Below, piece by piece: positions 34,385-42,999 of a stretch of DNA of 64,000 nt; positions within the stretch are counted from its first letter, which is position 1, and each line of letters opens with the position of its first letter. The stretch spans positions 1,178,001 to 1,242,000 of the forward strand of contig CAVUHL010000003.1 in NCBI GenBank assembly GCA_963741305.1, given 5' to 3'. The notes below the pieces were generated by a model. That model saw nothing but the letters and a program-made list of their open reading frames with translations. It made no database searches and had not been told where the DNA came from. The translations under genes and the position numbers were made by a program. The stretch is from DATMER01 sp963741305. GTDB taxonomy: Bacteria > Acidobacteriota > Thermoanaerobaculia > Multivoradales > UBA5704.

Positions 34385-34917
34385 AGGTAATCCTCCTTGA
34401 TGAAACGGAGATTGTCTTGGACTACTGGATCGGCCTTGAACCGAGGCGGCAATCGCTCAAAGGCGTCATCGAGATCGGTTCCGGCCACCCGGAAACGGTC
34501 AATGAGGAAGGCGATGTCGGAGAGATCGTCGGGATCGAGCCGCTTCAGTTTGCCGATGACGAGGTCGGCAGCCGGGGGCGTCTTTACGGTAAGCCGTTGA
34601 CCACGGAAAACCGTGTTGTAGCTCCGCTCGGGATCTGGATAGGGGAGAATCAGTGTCTCCTCAGGCGCGACCTCAATGTAGTCTTGTTCTGCGAAATCCT
34701 TGTCCGTCGGATTGAAGCCGAGCTCTGCCGCGGCACACGCCCGGCGCAGGTCCGTCTCGACAAAATGGGAGGTTGGGAGTACGTCGATATCGAGTGTGAC
34801 GCGCTGCTCCAATCCATGAGCGAGCACGGCAGCCCCTCCTCGAATGAGGAGCTCCGTTGGATGCTCGAGAGCCTGATCGAGCCTCTCAAAAATCTGCCTC
34901 AGCGTGGTTGAGTCCAT
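34381..34917 (-). CDS. Nucleotidyltransferase-like protein (DUF6036-type)
   Basis: 178 residues. LLIRGGAAVLAHGLEQRVTLDIDVL holds the GG near the start and the DxD (D-I-D) of the nucleotidyltransferase fold; KLKRLDPDDLSDIAFL is the typical later helix of this family. Such stand-alone enzymes are common in toxin-antitoxin and defence contexts. ATG 34917; the 188 bases upstream (34918-35105) carry no gene. Overlaps the downstream partner gene by GTGA. Confidence 0.75.
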   Translation of the reverse strand: MDSTTLRQIFERLDQALEHPTELLIRGGAAVLAHGLEQRVTLDIDVLPTSHFVETDLRRACAAAELGFNPTDKDFAEQDYIEVAPEETLILPYPDPERSYNTVFRGQRLTVKTPPAADLVIGKLKRLDPDDLSDIAFLIDRFRVAGTDLDDAFERLPPRFKADPVVQDNLRFIKEDYL

Positions 34918-35105
34918 TGTCCCTTCCCGACCGACTCTATCTTATTGTCGGAGGGCAGGGTCGGCAAGCACTCACCCCGCCTGCCGGATCGACCACACCG
35001 ACGAAGCCCGCGCCACCAGCCGGCCCTCGCCGTCTTGGCAAGCGAGAGATCGCTCATCGTCCGCCCCCTTCCAGCTCGATTGGCCGATTTTAGCTGAAAT
35101 TAATC

Positions 35106-36491
35106 TTAATCGATAATGTCCTTGTCGCTCAGCGAAAGCCGTCCCGGCTCTTCGGCTAGGAGCGATAACCGCCCGGCTGGATCGGTAGCGAGCGAAAGTT
35201 GGCCCGCTTCGGCCTGCGCCAGCGACAGTTGCCCTGCTTCCGCTCCGGCCAGCGACAGTTGACCGGGGGAGGCTCCATGGATTCGGGATTGGATCTCGGC
35301 GATCGCCTGGCGCGCGGCCCGGCGTAGATCACCATCGAGCCTGGAGTGCTCGGCCGCTTCCTTCAGCGGAAGCACGGCCGCCGTCGAGCCGACGCGGCCC
35401 AGCGCCTTCGCCGCGGCGACCCGGATCGCTGATTGATCGCGCTGGAGGGCACGGATCAGCGGCGCCTCCGCGGCCGGGCTTCCGGTCACCTCCAGAGCCT
35501 GGGCCGCGGCGGGAGCGAGCTCGCCGAGTTCTTTGGCCATCACCTTTGCCAACGTTTCGACCGCGTCTTCGGCATGGGCGGCTCCGCTGCGGCCGATCGC
35601 CTTCAGGCAGGCGTGAGCCGTTCGGAGGCGGCGCCTGGCCAAGGAGCGGTCGAGGATCATTTTCGCCTGCTCGAACGGCAGCTCCCGATTCAGTGCCGAC
35701 ACGGCCGCGGCGCTCACGGTGTCGTCCTCCACGCCCTCCGCCAGCTCCCGCAGGATGCCGCGGCCTTCGGCGCCGAGCGCCTTGGCTGCCCCCAGACGCA
35801 CGTCGGGTTCCGGGTCCGAGGCGGCTTTGCGGACCGCCTCGGCCGTCACTGAATCTTGCGGAAGCTCACGGATCAGGACGAGCAGGTTGTAAAGACGCAC
35901 CCCGGGAAGGGGATCGTGATTGGCGTTCTCCGCCAGGCGCGATGGCACGTCGAGCGGCTCGGCGAACCGCTTGTGAAGCTCCAGGAGGAGAGGCAGGACG
36001 CGAGGGATCTGCAAGTCGGACAGGTTTATCCGGAGCTCGCTCAGGGAGAGGTCGAGCTGGCCCTCGTCGTTCAGGCGGGACATCAGGCGGCGCGTCCCTG
36101 CGTCGAGCAACGCGGCGATCAGACGCGGCGGTCCGTCGATGGCGAAGGCGCTGTCAAAAGGAGCGTCTCCGATCTCGATTTCCCGCGTGAACTGGAACAA
36201 CGATTGGGGACGGATCCTCACCTTGTGGAAATCCGGCGGCCCTGAAGCCTGGACCGTGATCCGGGTGATGCGGCCAGCTTCTCCCGAGGGCTTGATCCGC
36301 ACCTCCGCCAGTCCCGCCCGGGCAATGAGCTGCGGATTTGAGCCAGGAGAAGCCTTCACGATCTGCAGGCCGCAGGACGCCGCGGCATCCAGCCAGTCCC
36401 GCATACGACGACTGCGCGCATTCCTGACGCCGAACCAGGTCAGACCGCCCAGACCGGCGTAGAACAGCATCAGGATGGCTCCTTCCAACAT
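35106..36491 (-). CDS. HEAT-repeat membrane protein with five GQLSLA-type tail repeats (paralogue 6)
   Basis: 461 residues. An N-terminal membrane helix (MLEGAILMLFYAGLGGLTWF) is followed by a beta-rich conserved domain (about 30-170) and HEAT repeats (about 175-405; VRLGAAKALGAEGRGILREL and later IRVAAAKALGRVGSTAAVLP). The tail has five decapeptide units: three GQLSLA and two GRLSL, ending in SDKDIID. Last gene of the Hsp70 operon, 8 bp after paralogue 5. It is the longest of the six, with an extra alpha-helical HEAT unit and an extra tail unit. Function unknown. Confidence 0.85.
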   Translation of the reverse strand: MLEGAILMLFYAGLGGLTWFGVRNARSRRMRDWLDAAASCGLQIVKASPGSNPQLIARAGLAEVRIKPSGEAGRITRITVQASGPPDFHKVRIRPQSLFQFTREIEIGDAPFDSAFAIDGPPRLIAALLDAGTRRLMSRLNDEGQLDLSLSELRINLSDLQIPRVLPLLLELHKRFAEPLDVPSRLAENANHDPLPGVRLYNLLVLIRELPQDSVTAEAVRKAASDPEPDVRLGAAKALGAEGRGILRELAEGVEDDTVSAAAVSALNRELPFEQAKMILDRSLARRRLRTAHACLKAIGRSGAAHAEDAVETLAKVMAKELGELAPAAAQALEVTGSPAAEAPLIRALQRDQSAIRVAAAKALGRVGSTAAVLPLKEAAEHSRLDGDLRRAARQAIAEIQSRIHGASPGQLSLAGAEAGQLSLAQAEAGQLSLATDPAGRLSLLAEEPGRLSLSDKDIID

Positions 36492-36499
36492 GCCGCGCC

Positions 36500-37822
36500 T
36501 CAGCCTTCCTCGCCGCTGATCGAAAGCTGACCGGCCGGATCGGAGGCGAGCGACAGTTGGCCCGCCTCGCCCTGCGCCAGCGACAACTGGCCCGCTTCCG
36601 CCCCGGCGAGCGACAGTTGACCGGGCGAGGCGCCCTGGACGCGGGCTTGGATCTCGGCGATCGCCTGGCGCGCGGCCCGGCGAATCTCACCGAGTAGGAA
36701 GCGATCGGCCATTTCCTTGAGCGGCAGCACGGCCGCCACCGAGCCGACGCGGCCCAGCGCGTTCGCCGCGGCTACCTGGAGATTCTCCTCCTTGCGCTCG
36801 AGGGCCTCGATCAGAGGGGGTTCGGCGGCCGGGCTGCCGGTTGCTCCCAGGGCCCAGGCAGCCATGGGGGCCAGCTCGCCGTGTTCGTTTTCCAGGACTT
36901 TCGCCAGGATGCCGACGGCCTCGGCGTTTCCGCCGCGGCCGATCGCCTCCAGGCAGGCGCGGGCCGTTCGGATAGAACCAGTGCTCACGGCTCTGTCGAG
37001 GATGGCTTTCGTGAGCTCGAACGGCAGCTCTTGACCCAGGGCCGGCACGGCTTCTGCGCTAACGATGTCGTCCTCCAGGTTCTCCGCGAGCTCCAGCAGG
37101 ACGCCCCGGCCTTCGGCACCCAACTCCTTGGCTGCACGCAGCCGGACCTCGGGGCTCGGGTCCGAGCAGGCCTTGCGGAGCGCCTCGGCGGTCGCCGGAT
37201 CGTCAGGAAGCCAACGGACCAGGACGAGCAGGTTCTGAAGCCGCACCCAGTTGACAGGGTCCTGCTGGGCGTTCTCGGCCAGGCGCCGCGGGATGTCTAT
37301 CGGCTGAGCGAAACGCCGGCCGATATCGAGGAGGAGAGGCAAGGCGTAAGGGACCCTCTTCTCAGGCATTCCGTTCACTCTGAGCTCGCTGCGGGAGATG
37401 TCCAGCTTGCCATCCAGGCTTAGGCGGACCAACAGCTGGCGCGTCTCCGCATCGAGCAGCGCGAACACCAGCTTCGCCGGCCCCCCGACGAAGAAAATGT
37501 CGTCGAAACGCTTGTCCCCGATTTCGAGCTCGGCGGGCTGAGACGCCGACTCAGGACGGATGGCCACCCACTGGAATTCCACTGGCCAGGGACCCTCGAC
37601 CACGAGCTCGGTTTTTTTGTCTCCGAAGGTGCTGATCCAAACCTCCAGCGGCCCTGTCCTTGCCTTGAGCCACGGGCGCCAGGCCGAAGAGGCCTCCACG
37701 ACCTGCAAGCCACACGACGCCGCGGCATCTTGCCAGACCCTCAGGGTCTTGCGGCGTCCCAGGGCACCGAAGCCCAAGGCGGCGCCACCGCCGAGCATGA
37801 TGATGAGGGCTGCTTCCCACAT
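36500..37822 (-). CDS. HEAT-repeat membrane protein with GQLSLA tail (paralogue 5)
   Basis: 440 residues: N-terminal helix MWEAALIIMLGGGAALGF, conserved beta-rich domain with SAWRPWLKARTGPLEVWIS, HEAT repeats with VRLRAAKELGAEGRGVLLEL and LQVAAANALGRVGSVAAVLP, then four decapeptide repeats (GQLSLAGAEA, GQLSLAQGEA, GQLSLASDPA, GQLSISGEEG). Close relative of paralogue 4 and 6 in all three regions. Spacing of 8-11 bp to each neighbour shows one transcript. Function unknown; see the Hsp70 entry for the shared context. Confidence 0.85.
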   Translation of the reverse strand: MWEAALIIMLGGGAALGFGALGRRKTLRVWQDAAASCGLQVVEASSAWRPWLKARTGPLEVWISTFGDKKTELVVEGPWPVEFQWVAIRPESASQPAELEIGDKRFDDIFFVGGPAKLVFALLDAETRQLLVRLSLDGKLDISRSELRVNGMPEKRVPYALPLLLDIGRRFAQPIDIPRRLAENAQQDPVNWVRLQNLLVLVRWLPDDPATAEALRKACSDPSPEVRLRAAKELGAEGRGVLLELAENLEDDIVSAEAVPALGQELPFELTKAILDRAVSTGSIRTARACLEAIGRGGNAEAVGILAKVLENEHGELAPMAAWALGATGSPAAEPPLIEALERKEENLQVAAANALGRVGSVAAVLPLKEMADRFLLGEIRRAARQAIAEIQARVQGASPGQLSLAGAEAGQLSLAQGEAGQLSLASDPAGQLSISGEEG

Positions 37823-37832
37823 GCCGGCGGCC

Positions 37833-39182
37833 TCAGCCTTCCTCTTCGCCGAGGGAGACCTGCCCGGCCGGATCGGAAGCCAGCGACAGTTGGCCTGCGT
37901 CGCCCTGCGCCAGCGACAATTGACCAGCTTCCGCTTGACCAGCGTCCGCTCCGGTCAATGACAGTTGGCCGGCCGAGCCGCCCTCGACCCGGGATTGGAT
38001 CTCGGCGATCGCCTGGCGAGTGGCCCGGCGGAGATCGAGATCGAGCCGGGAGCGCTCGGCCGCTTCCTTCAGGGGCAGCACGGCTGCCGCCGAGCCGGCG
38101 CGTCCCAGAGCTTCCGCCGCCGCCACTCGGATGTCCTTGTCCTCGCGCTGCAGCGCCTGGATCAGCGATGGCTCGGCAGCCGGGTTCCCGATCTGTCCCA
38201 GGGCCTTGGCCGCGGCGAGGGCCAGGTCTCCGTCCTCTCGCTCCAGAACCTTCGCCAGCAGGCCGGCGCCATCGGCGGCTCCTCTGTGACCGAGGGCGCT
38301 CAGGCAGACGAGGGCCGACCGAAGGCGGCGCCGCCTCAGGGCCAGGCCGAGGATGGCGTTCACGCGATCGAACGGCAGCTCTCGCTCCAGGATCAAGAGG
38401 GCTTCCGCGCTCACGTTGTCATCCTCGAGGTTCTCCGCGAGCTGCAGCAGGACGCCGCGACCGTCTTCGCCCAACTGGCTGGCTGCGCGCAGCCGGATCT
38501 CGAGGCTCGGGTCCGAGCAGGCCTTGCGCAGCGCGTCTTCGGTGACCGGGCTCCAGGAGAGTTCGCGGGTCAGGAGGAGCAGGTTCTGGAGCCGCACGCC
38601 GGGCACGGGGTCCCGGGTGGCGTTCTTGGCCAGCCGTTGCAGGACGTCCATCGGCGGAGCGAAGCGCTTTTGGATGTCGAGGAGGAGAGACAGAGTGTCG
38701 GCGAGCTTCTCGTCGCCGGACACGATCACTCCCAGCTTGCCGGCGGCGATCGACATCGAGCTGTTCTCTTTCAGGTTCACCAGCAGCCGGCGTGTCTTCG
38801 CATCGAGCAGCGCGAGCACCAGCCGCGGCGGCCCCGCGATGAAGAACTTGTCATCGAAAAATCCGTCGCCGATCTCGATTTCCCGCCCGTGATCGAACTC
38901 CCTTTCGGGATGGATCGTCACGCGGTGAAATTCCGGCGGTGTTGGAGCCTCGACTTCGATCACGAGTTGCCGTCCCTTGTGTCCGAAGGCCCTGATCCGC
39001 ACGTACACCAGTCCCGCTCGTGCCCTGAGACGCGGTTGCCAGCCGACGAATGCGTCCACGACCTCGAAGCCGCGCGACTCCAAGGCACTCTGCCAGACCT
39101 GCAACCGTTTGCGGCTTGCCTGGATGCCGAACCAGAGCATTGCGCCGCCGGAGAGGACGATGAGAGCTGCTGTTTCCAACAT
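37833..39182 (-). CDS. HEAT-repeat membrane protein with GQLSLA tail (paralogue 4)
   Basis: 449 residues. Helix MLETAALIVLSGGAMLWFG, conserved domain with AFVGWQPRLRARAGLVYVRI, about six HEAT repeats (IRLRAASQLGEDGRGVLLQL, ALAAAKALGQIGNPAAEPSL, IRVAAAEALGRAGSAAAVLP). Tail: GQLSLTGADAGQAEA, GQLSLAQGDA, GQLSLASDPA, GQVSLGEEEG, so the first unit has a 5-residue insertion and the last a Val. Ten bp after paralogue 3's position in the operon (9 bp between 39192 and 39182). Confidence 0.85.
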   Translation of the reverse strand: MLETAALIVLSGGAMLWFGIQASRKRLQVWQSALESRGFEVVDAFVGWQPRLRARAGLVYVRIRAFGHKGRQLVIEVEAPTPPEFHRVTIHPEREFDHGREIEIGDGFFDDKFFIAGPPRLVLALLDAKTRRLLVNLKENSSMSIAAGKLGVIVSGDEKLADTLSLLLDIQKRFAPPMDVLQRLAKNATRDPVPGVRLQNLLLLTRELSWSPVTEDALRKACSDPSLEIRLRAASQLGEDGRGVLLQLAENLEDDNVSAEALLILERELPFDRVNAILGLALRRRRLRSALVCLSALGHRGAADGAGLLAKVLEREDGDLALAAAKALGQIGNPAAEPSLIQALQREDKDIRVAAAEALGRAGSAAAVLPLKEAAERSRLDLDLRRATRQAIAEIQSRVEGGSAGQLSLTGADAGQAEAGQLSLAQGDAGQLSLASDPAGQVSLGEEEG

Positions 39183-39191
39183 GCCGAGTCC

Positions 39192-40409
39192 CTAATCGTC
39201 GTCGCCTAGCGAGAGCTGCCCTGGCTCCGCCGATGGGAGCGAAAGCTGCCCGGCCGGGTCAGTGGCCAGGGACAATTGGCCCGCTTCCGCTCCGGCGAGC
39301 GACAGTTGGCCGGGCGAGCCTCCCTCGACACGGGATTGGATCTCTGTGATCGCTTGGCGCGCGGCCCGGCGGAGATCCGGATAGAGCAAGAAGCGCTCGG
39401 CCGTTTCTTTGAGTGGGAGCACGGCCGCAGCCGAGCCGACGCGGCCCAGCGCCTTCGCCGCGGCCACCCGGAAGTCGGCCAGGTCGCTATAGAGGGTCTG
39501 GATCAGAAGCGGCTCGGCGGCCGGGCTTCCGATCACCTCCAGGCAGGCAAGGCCGGTCCGATGGCGTCCCCGGCTCAAGGCGTCAGCCAGGATGGCTGTC
39601 ACGCGCTCGAACGGCAGCTCTCGATCCAGGATCGCCACGGCCTCGGCGCTCACGGTGTCGACTTCCAAGCCCTGTGCGAGCTCCAGGAGGATGTCACGGC
39701 CTTCGGCGCCCAGCTCCTTGGCTGCCCGCAGCCGGACCTCGGGGCTCGAGTCCGAGCAAGCCGCGCGGAGCGCCTCGGCTGTTGCCGGATCCCCGGGAAG
39801 CTCACGGGCCAGGAGGAGAAGGTTCTGCAGCCGCACTCCGGGCGCCGGGTCCTGCCTGGCGTTCTCGGCCAGGCGCCGCGGAACCTCGACCGGCGGAGCG
39901 AACCGCTTGCAGATGTCGAGGAGAAGACTCAGGACCTCGGCGATCGTCTCTTCGGTCGCGACCGCCTGGACTTCACCGTAGGCGATCTTCATCTGGTTGT
40001 TGAAACGGGGGTTGGACAGCAGCCGGCGCGTTTCCGCATCGAGGAGTGCGAACACCAGCGGCACCGGCCCATCGACGATGAACATGCCGTCAAAGGATTT
40101 GTCCCCGACCTCGATCTCCCGCACCCAATGGAGCGCCGGCTGAGGACGGATCATCACCTTTTGGAAATCCGGGGGCGCTGGAGCCACGACCACGATCTGG
40201 ATAGGCTGGTTCTTGTCCCCGGAGCCCTCGAGCTGCACCTCCACCGGTCCTGCTCGTGCCTTGAATGAGCCAGGAGCCTCCACCTTCTCAAATCCGCATG
40301 AGGCTACGGCATCCTTCCATCGCTGCTCACGCTGGCGGTTTTGCAGGATGGCGTACCAGACGCTCCAGCCGCTGCCAAGGCAGAACAAGAGGGCGAGCAG
40401 TGCCTCCAT
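39192..40409 (-). CDS. HEAT-repeat membrane protein with GQLSLA tail (paralogue 3)
   Basis: 405 residues, the shortest of the six. Helix MEALLALLFCLGSGWSVWYA, conserved domain, then HEAT repeats (VRLRAAKELGAEGRDILLEL, FRVAAAKALGRVGSAAAVLP) with about 35 residues fewer than its siblings, i.e. one HEAT repeat lost between residues 270 and 300. Four tail units: GQLSLAGAEA, GQLSLATDPA, GQLSLPSAEP, GQLSLGDDD. Start and the stop of paralogue 2 overlap by one base (TAATG). Confidence 0.85.
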   Translation of the reverse strand: MEALLALLFCLGSGWSVWYAILQNRQREQRWKDAVASCGFEKVEAPGSFKARAGPVEVQLEGSGDKNQPIQIVVVAPAPPDFQKVMIRPQPALHWVREIEVGDKSFDGMFIVDGPVPLVFALLDAETRRLLSNPRFNNQMKIAYGEVQAVATEETIAEVLSLLLDICKRFAPPVEVPRRLAENARQDPAPGVRLQNLLLLARELPGDPATAEALRAACSDSSPEVRLRAAKELGAEGRDILLELAQGLEVDTVSAEAVAILDRELPFERVTAILADALSRGRHRTGLACLEVIGSPAAEPLLIQTLYSDLADFRVAAAKALGRVGSAAAVLPLKETAERFLLYPDLRRAARQAITEIQSRVEGGSPGQLSLAGAEAGQLSLATDPAGQLSLPSAEPGQLSLGDDD

Positions 40410-41731
40410 TACGCTGGACCTTCCTCCGGCGGAAGCGAGAGCTGCCCGGCCGGATCCTCGGTGAGCGACAGTTGGCCGGCCTCGCCCTGCGCCAGCGACA
40501 ACTGGCCCGCTTCGGTTCCTGCCAATGACAGTTGGCCGGGCGAGGCGCCCTCGGCCCGGGCTTGGATCTCGGCGATCGCCTGGCGCGTTTCCCGGCGTAG
40601 GTCCAGGTCGAGCAGGGAGCGCTCGGCCGCTTCTTTGAGCGGCAGCACGGCCGCGACCGAGCCGACGCGGCCCAGCGCCTTCGCCGCAGCTTCCCTGAGC
40701 TCGGCTGCCTCTCGGCTCTGGAGGGCCAGGATCAGGGGCGGCTCGGCAGCCGGGCTACCCGTCTCGCCCAAGGCACGGGCTGCGGCGATGGCCAGCTCGA
40801 CGTCCCTTTGGGCCAACACATCCGCCAGCGTATCGACGGCGGCGTCTCCGCAGAGGCCGAGCGTCACCAGACAGGCGCGGACCGACCGCGGCCGGCGGGC
40901 GCTCCGGGCGCGGTGGAGGAGAGCCTTCGCGCGTTCGACCGGCAGCCCTCGGCCGAGGGCAGACACGGCTTCCGCGCTCAGGGCATCGTTTTCCAGGCTC
41001 TCGGCAATCTCCAGGAGGACGCCGTGGCCCTCGGCACCCATCTCCTTGGCCGCGTGCAGCCGGACCTCCGGGCTCTTGTCCGAGCAGGCCTCGCGGAGCG
41101 TCTCGGCGGTGAACCGGTCCTTGGGGTGCTCACGAACCAGGAGAAGCAGGTTCTGAAGGCGCACTCCAGGCTCGGTATCCTGATTGGCGTTCAAGGCAAG
41201 ACGCCGCGGGATGTCCAACGGCCGAGCGAAACGACGGCCGACCTCGACGAGGCCGGGCAGGACGTCGAAGATCTGCTCGTCGGCCACCTGCGCCCGCAGC
41301 TCACCGGCGGAGAGCCGCAGCGAGGCAAAGCTCAAACGGGACAGGAGGCGGCGCGTCTCCTCGTCGAGCAATGCGGCCACCAGTCGGGCGGGCCCTTCGA
41401 CGACGAACCTTCCTTCGAAAGTGGGGTCTCCGGTCTGGACGGCTTCCATGAAGAGCGGCGCGCCTTGGATCGTCACCTCCTGGAAACCCGGTGGCCCTGG
41501 AGCCGCGACCACGATCCGGGCGGGCCTTTTCTTGTCTCTGGAAGGCTCGATCCGCACCGCCACCGGCCCCGCCCGTGCCTTGACCCTCAGGATCCATGCA
41601 TTGACCTCCACGGACTCGGGGCCGCACAGCTCCGCGGCAGCCTTCCATTCCACCAGGCTCTGGCGGCGCAGCACGTAGCTGACCAGGAGACCCATGCCGG
41701 CCAGCAGGCTTTGGAAGGCGATGCCCCACAT
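40409..41731 (-). CDS. HEAT-repeat membrane protein with GQLSLA tail (paralogue 2)
   Basis: 440 residues. Helix MWGIAFQSLLAGMGLLVSYV, conserved domain with EPSRDKKRPARIVVAAPGPP, HEAT repeats (VRLHAAKEMGAEGHGVLLEI, LREAAAKALGRVGSVAAVLP). Four tail units (GQLSLAGTEA, GQLSLAQGEA, GQLSLTEDPA, GQLSLPPEEG) plus PA. The last 154 bp before its tail end, 40434-40587, are identical to 41759-41912 in paralogue 1, so the two 3' ends have recently been homogenised by recombination. Confidence 0.85.
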   Translation of the reverse strand: MWGIAFQSLLAGMGLLVSYVLRRQSLVEWKAAAELCGPESVEVNAWILRVKARAGPVAVRIEPSRDKKRPARIVVAAPGPPGFQEVTIQGAPLFMEAVQTGDPTFEGRFVVEGPARLVAALLDEETRRLLSRLSFASLRLSAGELRAQVADEQIFDVLPGLVEVGRRFARPLDIPRRLALNANQDTEPGVRLQNLLLLVREHPKDRFTAETLREACSDKSPEVRLHAAKEMGAEGHGVLLEIAESLENDALSAEAVSALGRGLPVERAKALLHRARSARRPRSVRACLVTLGLCGDAAVDTLADVLAQRDVELAIAAARALGETGSPAAEPPLILALQSREAAELREAAAKALGRVGSVAAVLPLKEAAERSLLDLDLRRETRQAIAEIQARAEGASPGQLSLAGTEAGQLSLAQGEAGQLSLTEDPAGQLSLPPEEGPA

Positions 41732-41742
41732 GTCAGGGTTGC

Positions 41743-42987
41743 CTACGGTTCCTCACCGAGCGAGAGCTGCCCGGCCGGATCCTCGGTGAGCGACAGTTGG
41801 CCGGCCTCGCCCTGCGCCAGCGACAACTGGCCCGCTTCGGTTCCTGCCAATGACAGTTGGCCGGGCGAGGCGCCCTCGGCCCGGGCTTGGATCTCGGCGA
41901 TCGCCTGGCGCGCCGCATGGGCGAGCGCGAAGTCGCGTCCGGAGCGTGCCTCCTTGAGCGGAAGCACGGCCGCCGCCGAGCCGATATCACCCAGCGCTCT
42001 CGCCGCGGCCAGCTGGATGTCCGCATCTTCATGCTGGAGCGTCTCGATCAGCTGGGCTTCGGCTCGGCCTTGGCTGAGCACCTCCAGGCATGCGAAAGCC
42101 GTCCCCATGTAGCCGTTGAGCGCGGCACGGTTGAGGAGGGTTTTCGCGTGCTCGGCTGGCAGCTCCTGGCCCAGGAACAAAACGGCCTCGGCGCTCACGC
42201 CGTCGTCTTCCAGTCTGTTCGCCAGCGCCAGGAGGATGTCGCGGCCTTCGGCGCCCAACGCCCTGGCGGCCTGCAACCGGACCGGGGAGCTCCAATCTGA
42301 GCAGGCCGCGCGGAGCGCCTCTTCGGTACCCGGGTACCCGGGAAGCTCGCGGATCAGAAAGAGCAGGTTCTGAAGCCGCGCTCCGCTTTCGGTATCCCGC
42401 TTGACGTTCTCGACCAGGCTCCGCCGGAGGTCGATCGGCGTGCCGAGCCGCTTGCCGATCTTGATGAGGGAGGGCAGGATCTCGGAGAGCAGCCCGTCCT
42501 CGGAGATCACCGCCTCGATCTGGCCGGAGCTGATCTCCAGCCGGCCCACGGCGCTCACGGCGCGCATGTGCCGGCGGGTATCCGAGTCGAGCAGCGCGAG
42601 CAACGCCAGCGCCGGTCCTTCGAGGGTGAACGCGTCGTCGAAGCCCGGGTCCCCGGCCACGAGATCGGCCTTGCCCGCTGCCCGCGAAGCTTGAGGACGG
42701 ATCTTCACCGGTTCGAAATCCGGCGCCACGGGAGCCTTGACCTCGATCCGGGTTTCCTTCTTTCCGGTTTCGAACGCCTCGACCCGCACCTCGAAGGGCT
42801 CGATTTGCGCCGTGAATCGTGGATACAACTTCGAAGTTTTTCCTTCGAGCGGCAGGCCGCACCATGCCGCGGCACGGTCCCAGTCTTCCCGGCGGGTGGG
42901 GCGCCGCGGCAGGAGGGCTTTCGTGTCCCACCGGTTGACGTACCAGACGCCGATGCCATAAGCCACCAGGAAGATGATCTGCCACAT
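41743..42987 (-). CDS. HEAT-repeat membrane protein with GQLSLA tail (paralogue 1)
   Basis: 414 residues. Helix MWQIIFLVAYGIGVWYVNRW, conserved domain (FTAQIEPFEVRVEAFETGKK), HEAT repeats (VRLQAARALGAEGRDILLAL, IQLAAARALGDIGSAAAVLP), then GQLSLAGTEA, GQLSLAQGEA, GQLSLTEDPA, GQLSLGEEP. First of the six paralogues, 12 bp after the Hsp70-like gene. It is the most diverged at its N-terminal domain. The 3' end shares an identical 154-bp block with paralogue 2. Confidence 0.85.
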   Translation of the reverse strand: MWQIIFLVAYGIGVWYVNRWDTKALLPRRPTRREDWDRAAAWCGLPLEGKTSKLYPRFTAQIEPFEVRVEAFETGKKETRIEVKAPVAPDFEPVKIRPQASRAAGKADLVAGDPGFDDAFTLEGPALALLALLDSDTRRHMRAVSAVGRLEISSGQIEAVISEDGLLSEILPSLIKIGKRLGTPIDLRRSLVENVKRDTESGARLQNLLFLIRELPGYPGTEEALRAACSDWSSPVRLQAARALGAEGRDILLALANRLEDDGVSAEAVLFLGQELPAEHAKTLLNRAALNGYMGTAFACLEVLSQGRAEAQLIETLQHEDADIQLAAARALGDIGSAAAVLPLKEARSGRDFALAHAARQAIAEIQARAEGASPGQLSLAGTEAGQLSLAQGEAGQLSLTEDPAGQLSLGEEP

Positions 42988-42999
42988 ACCCGGTTTACC

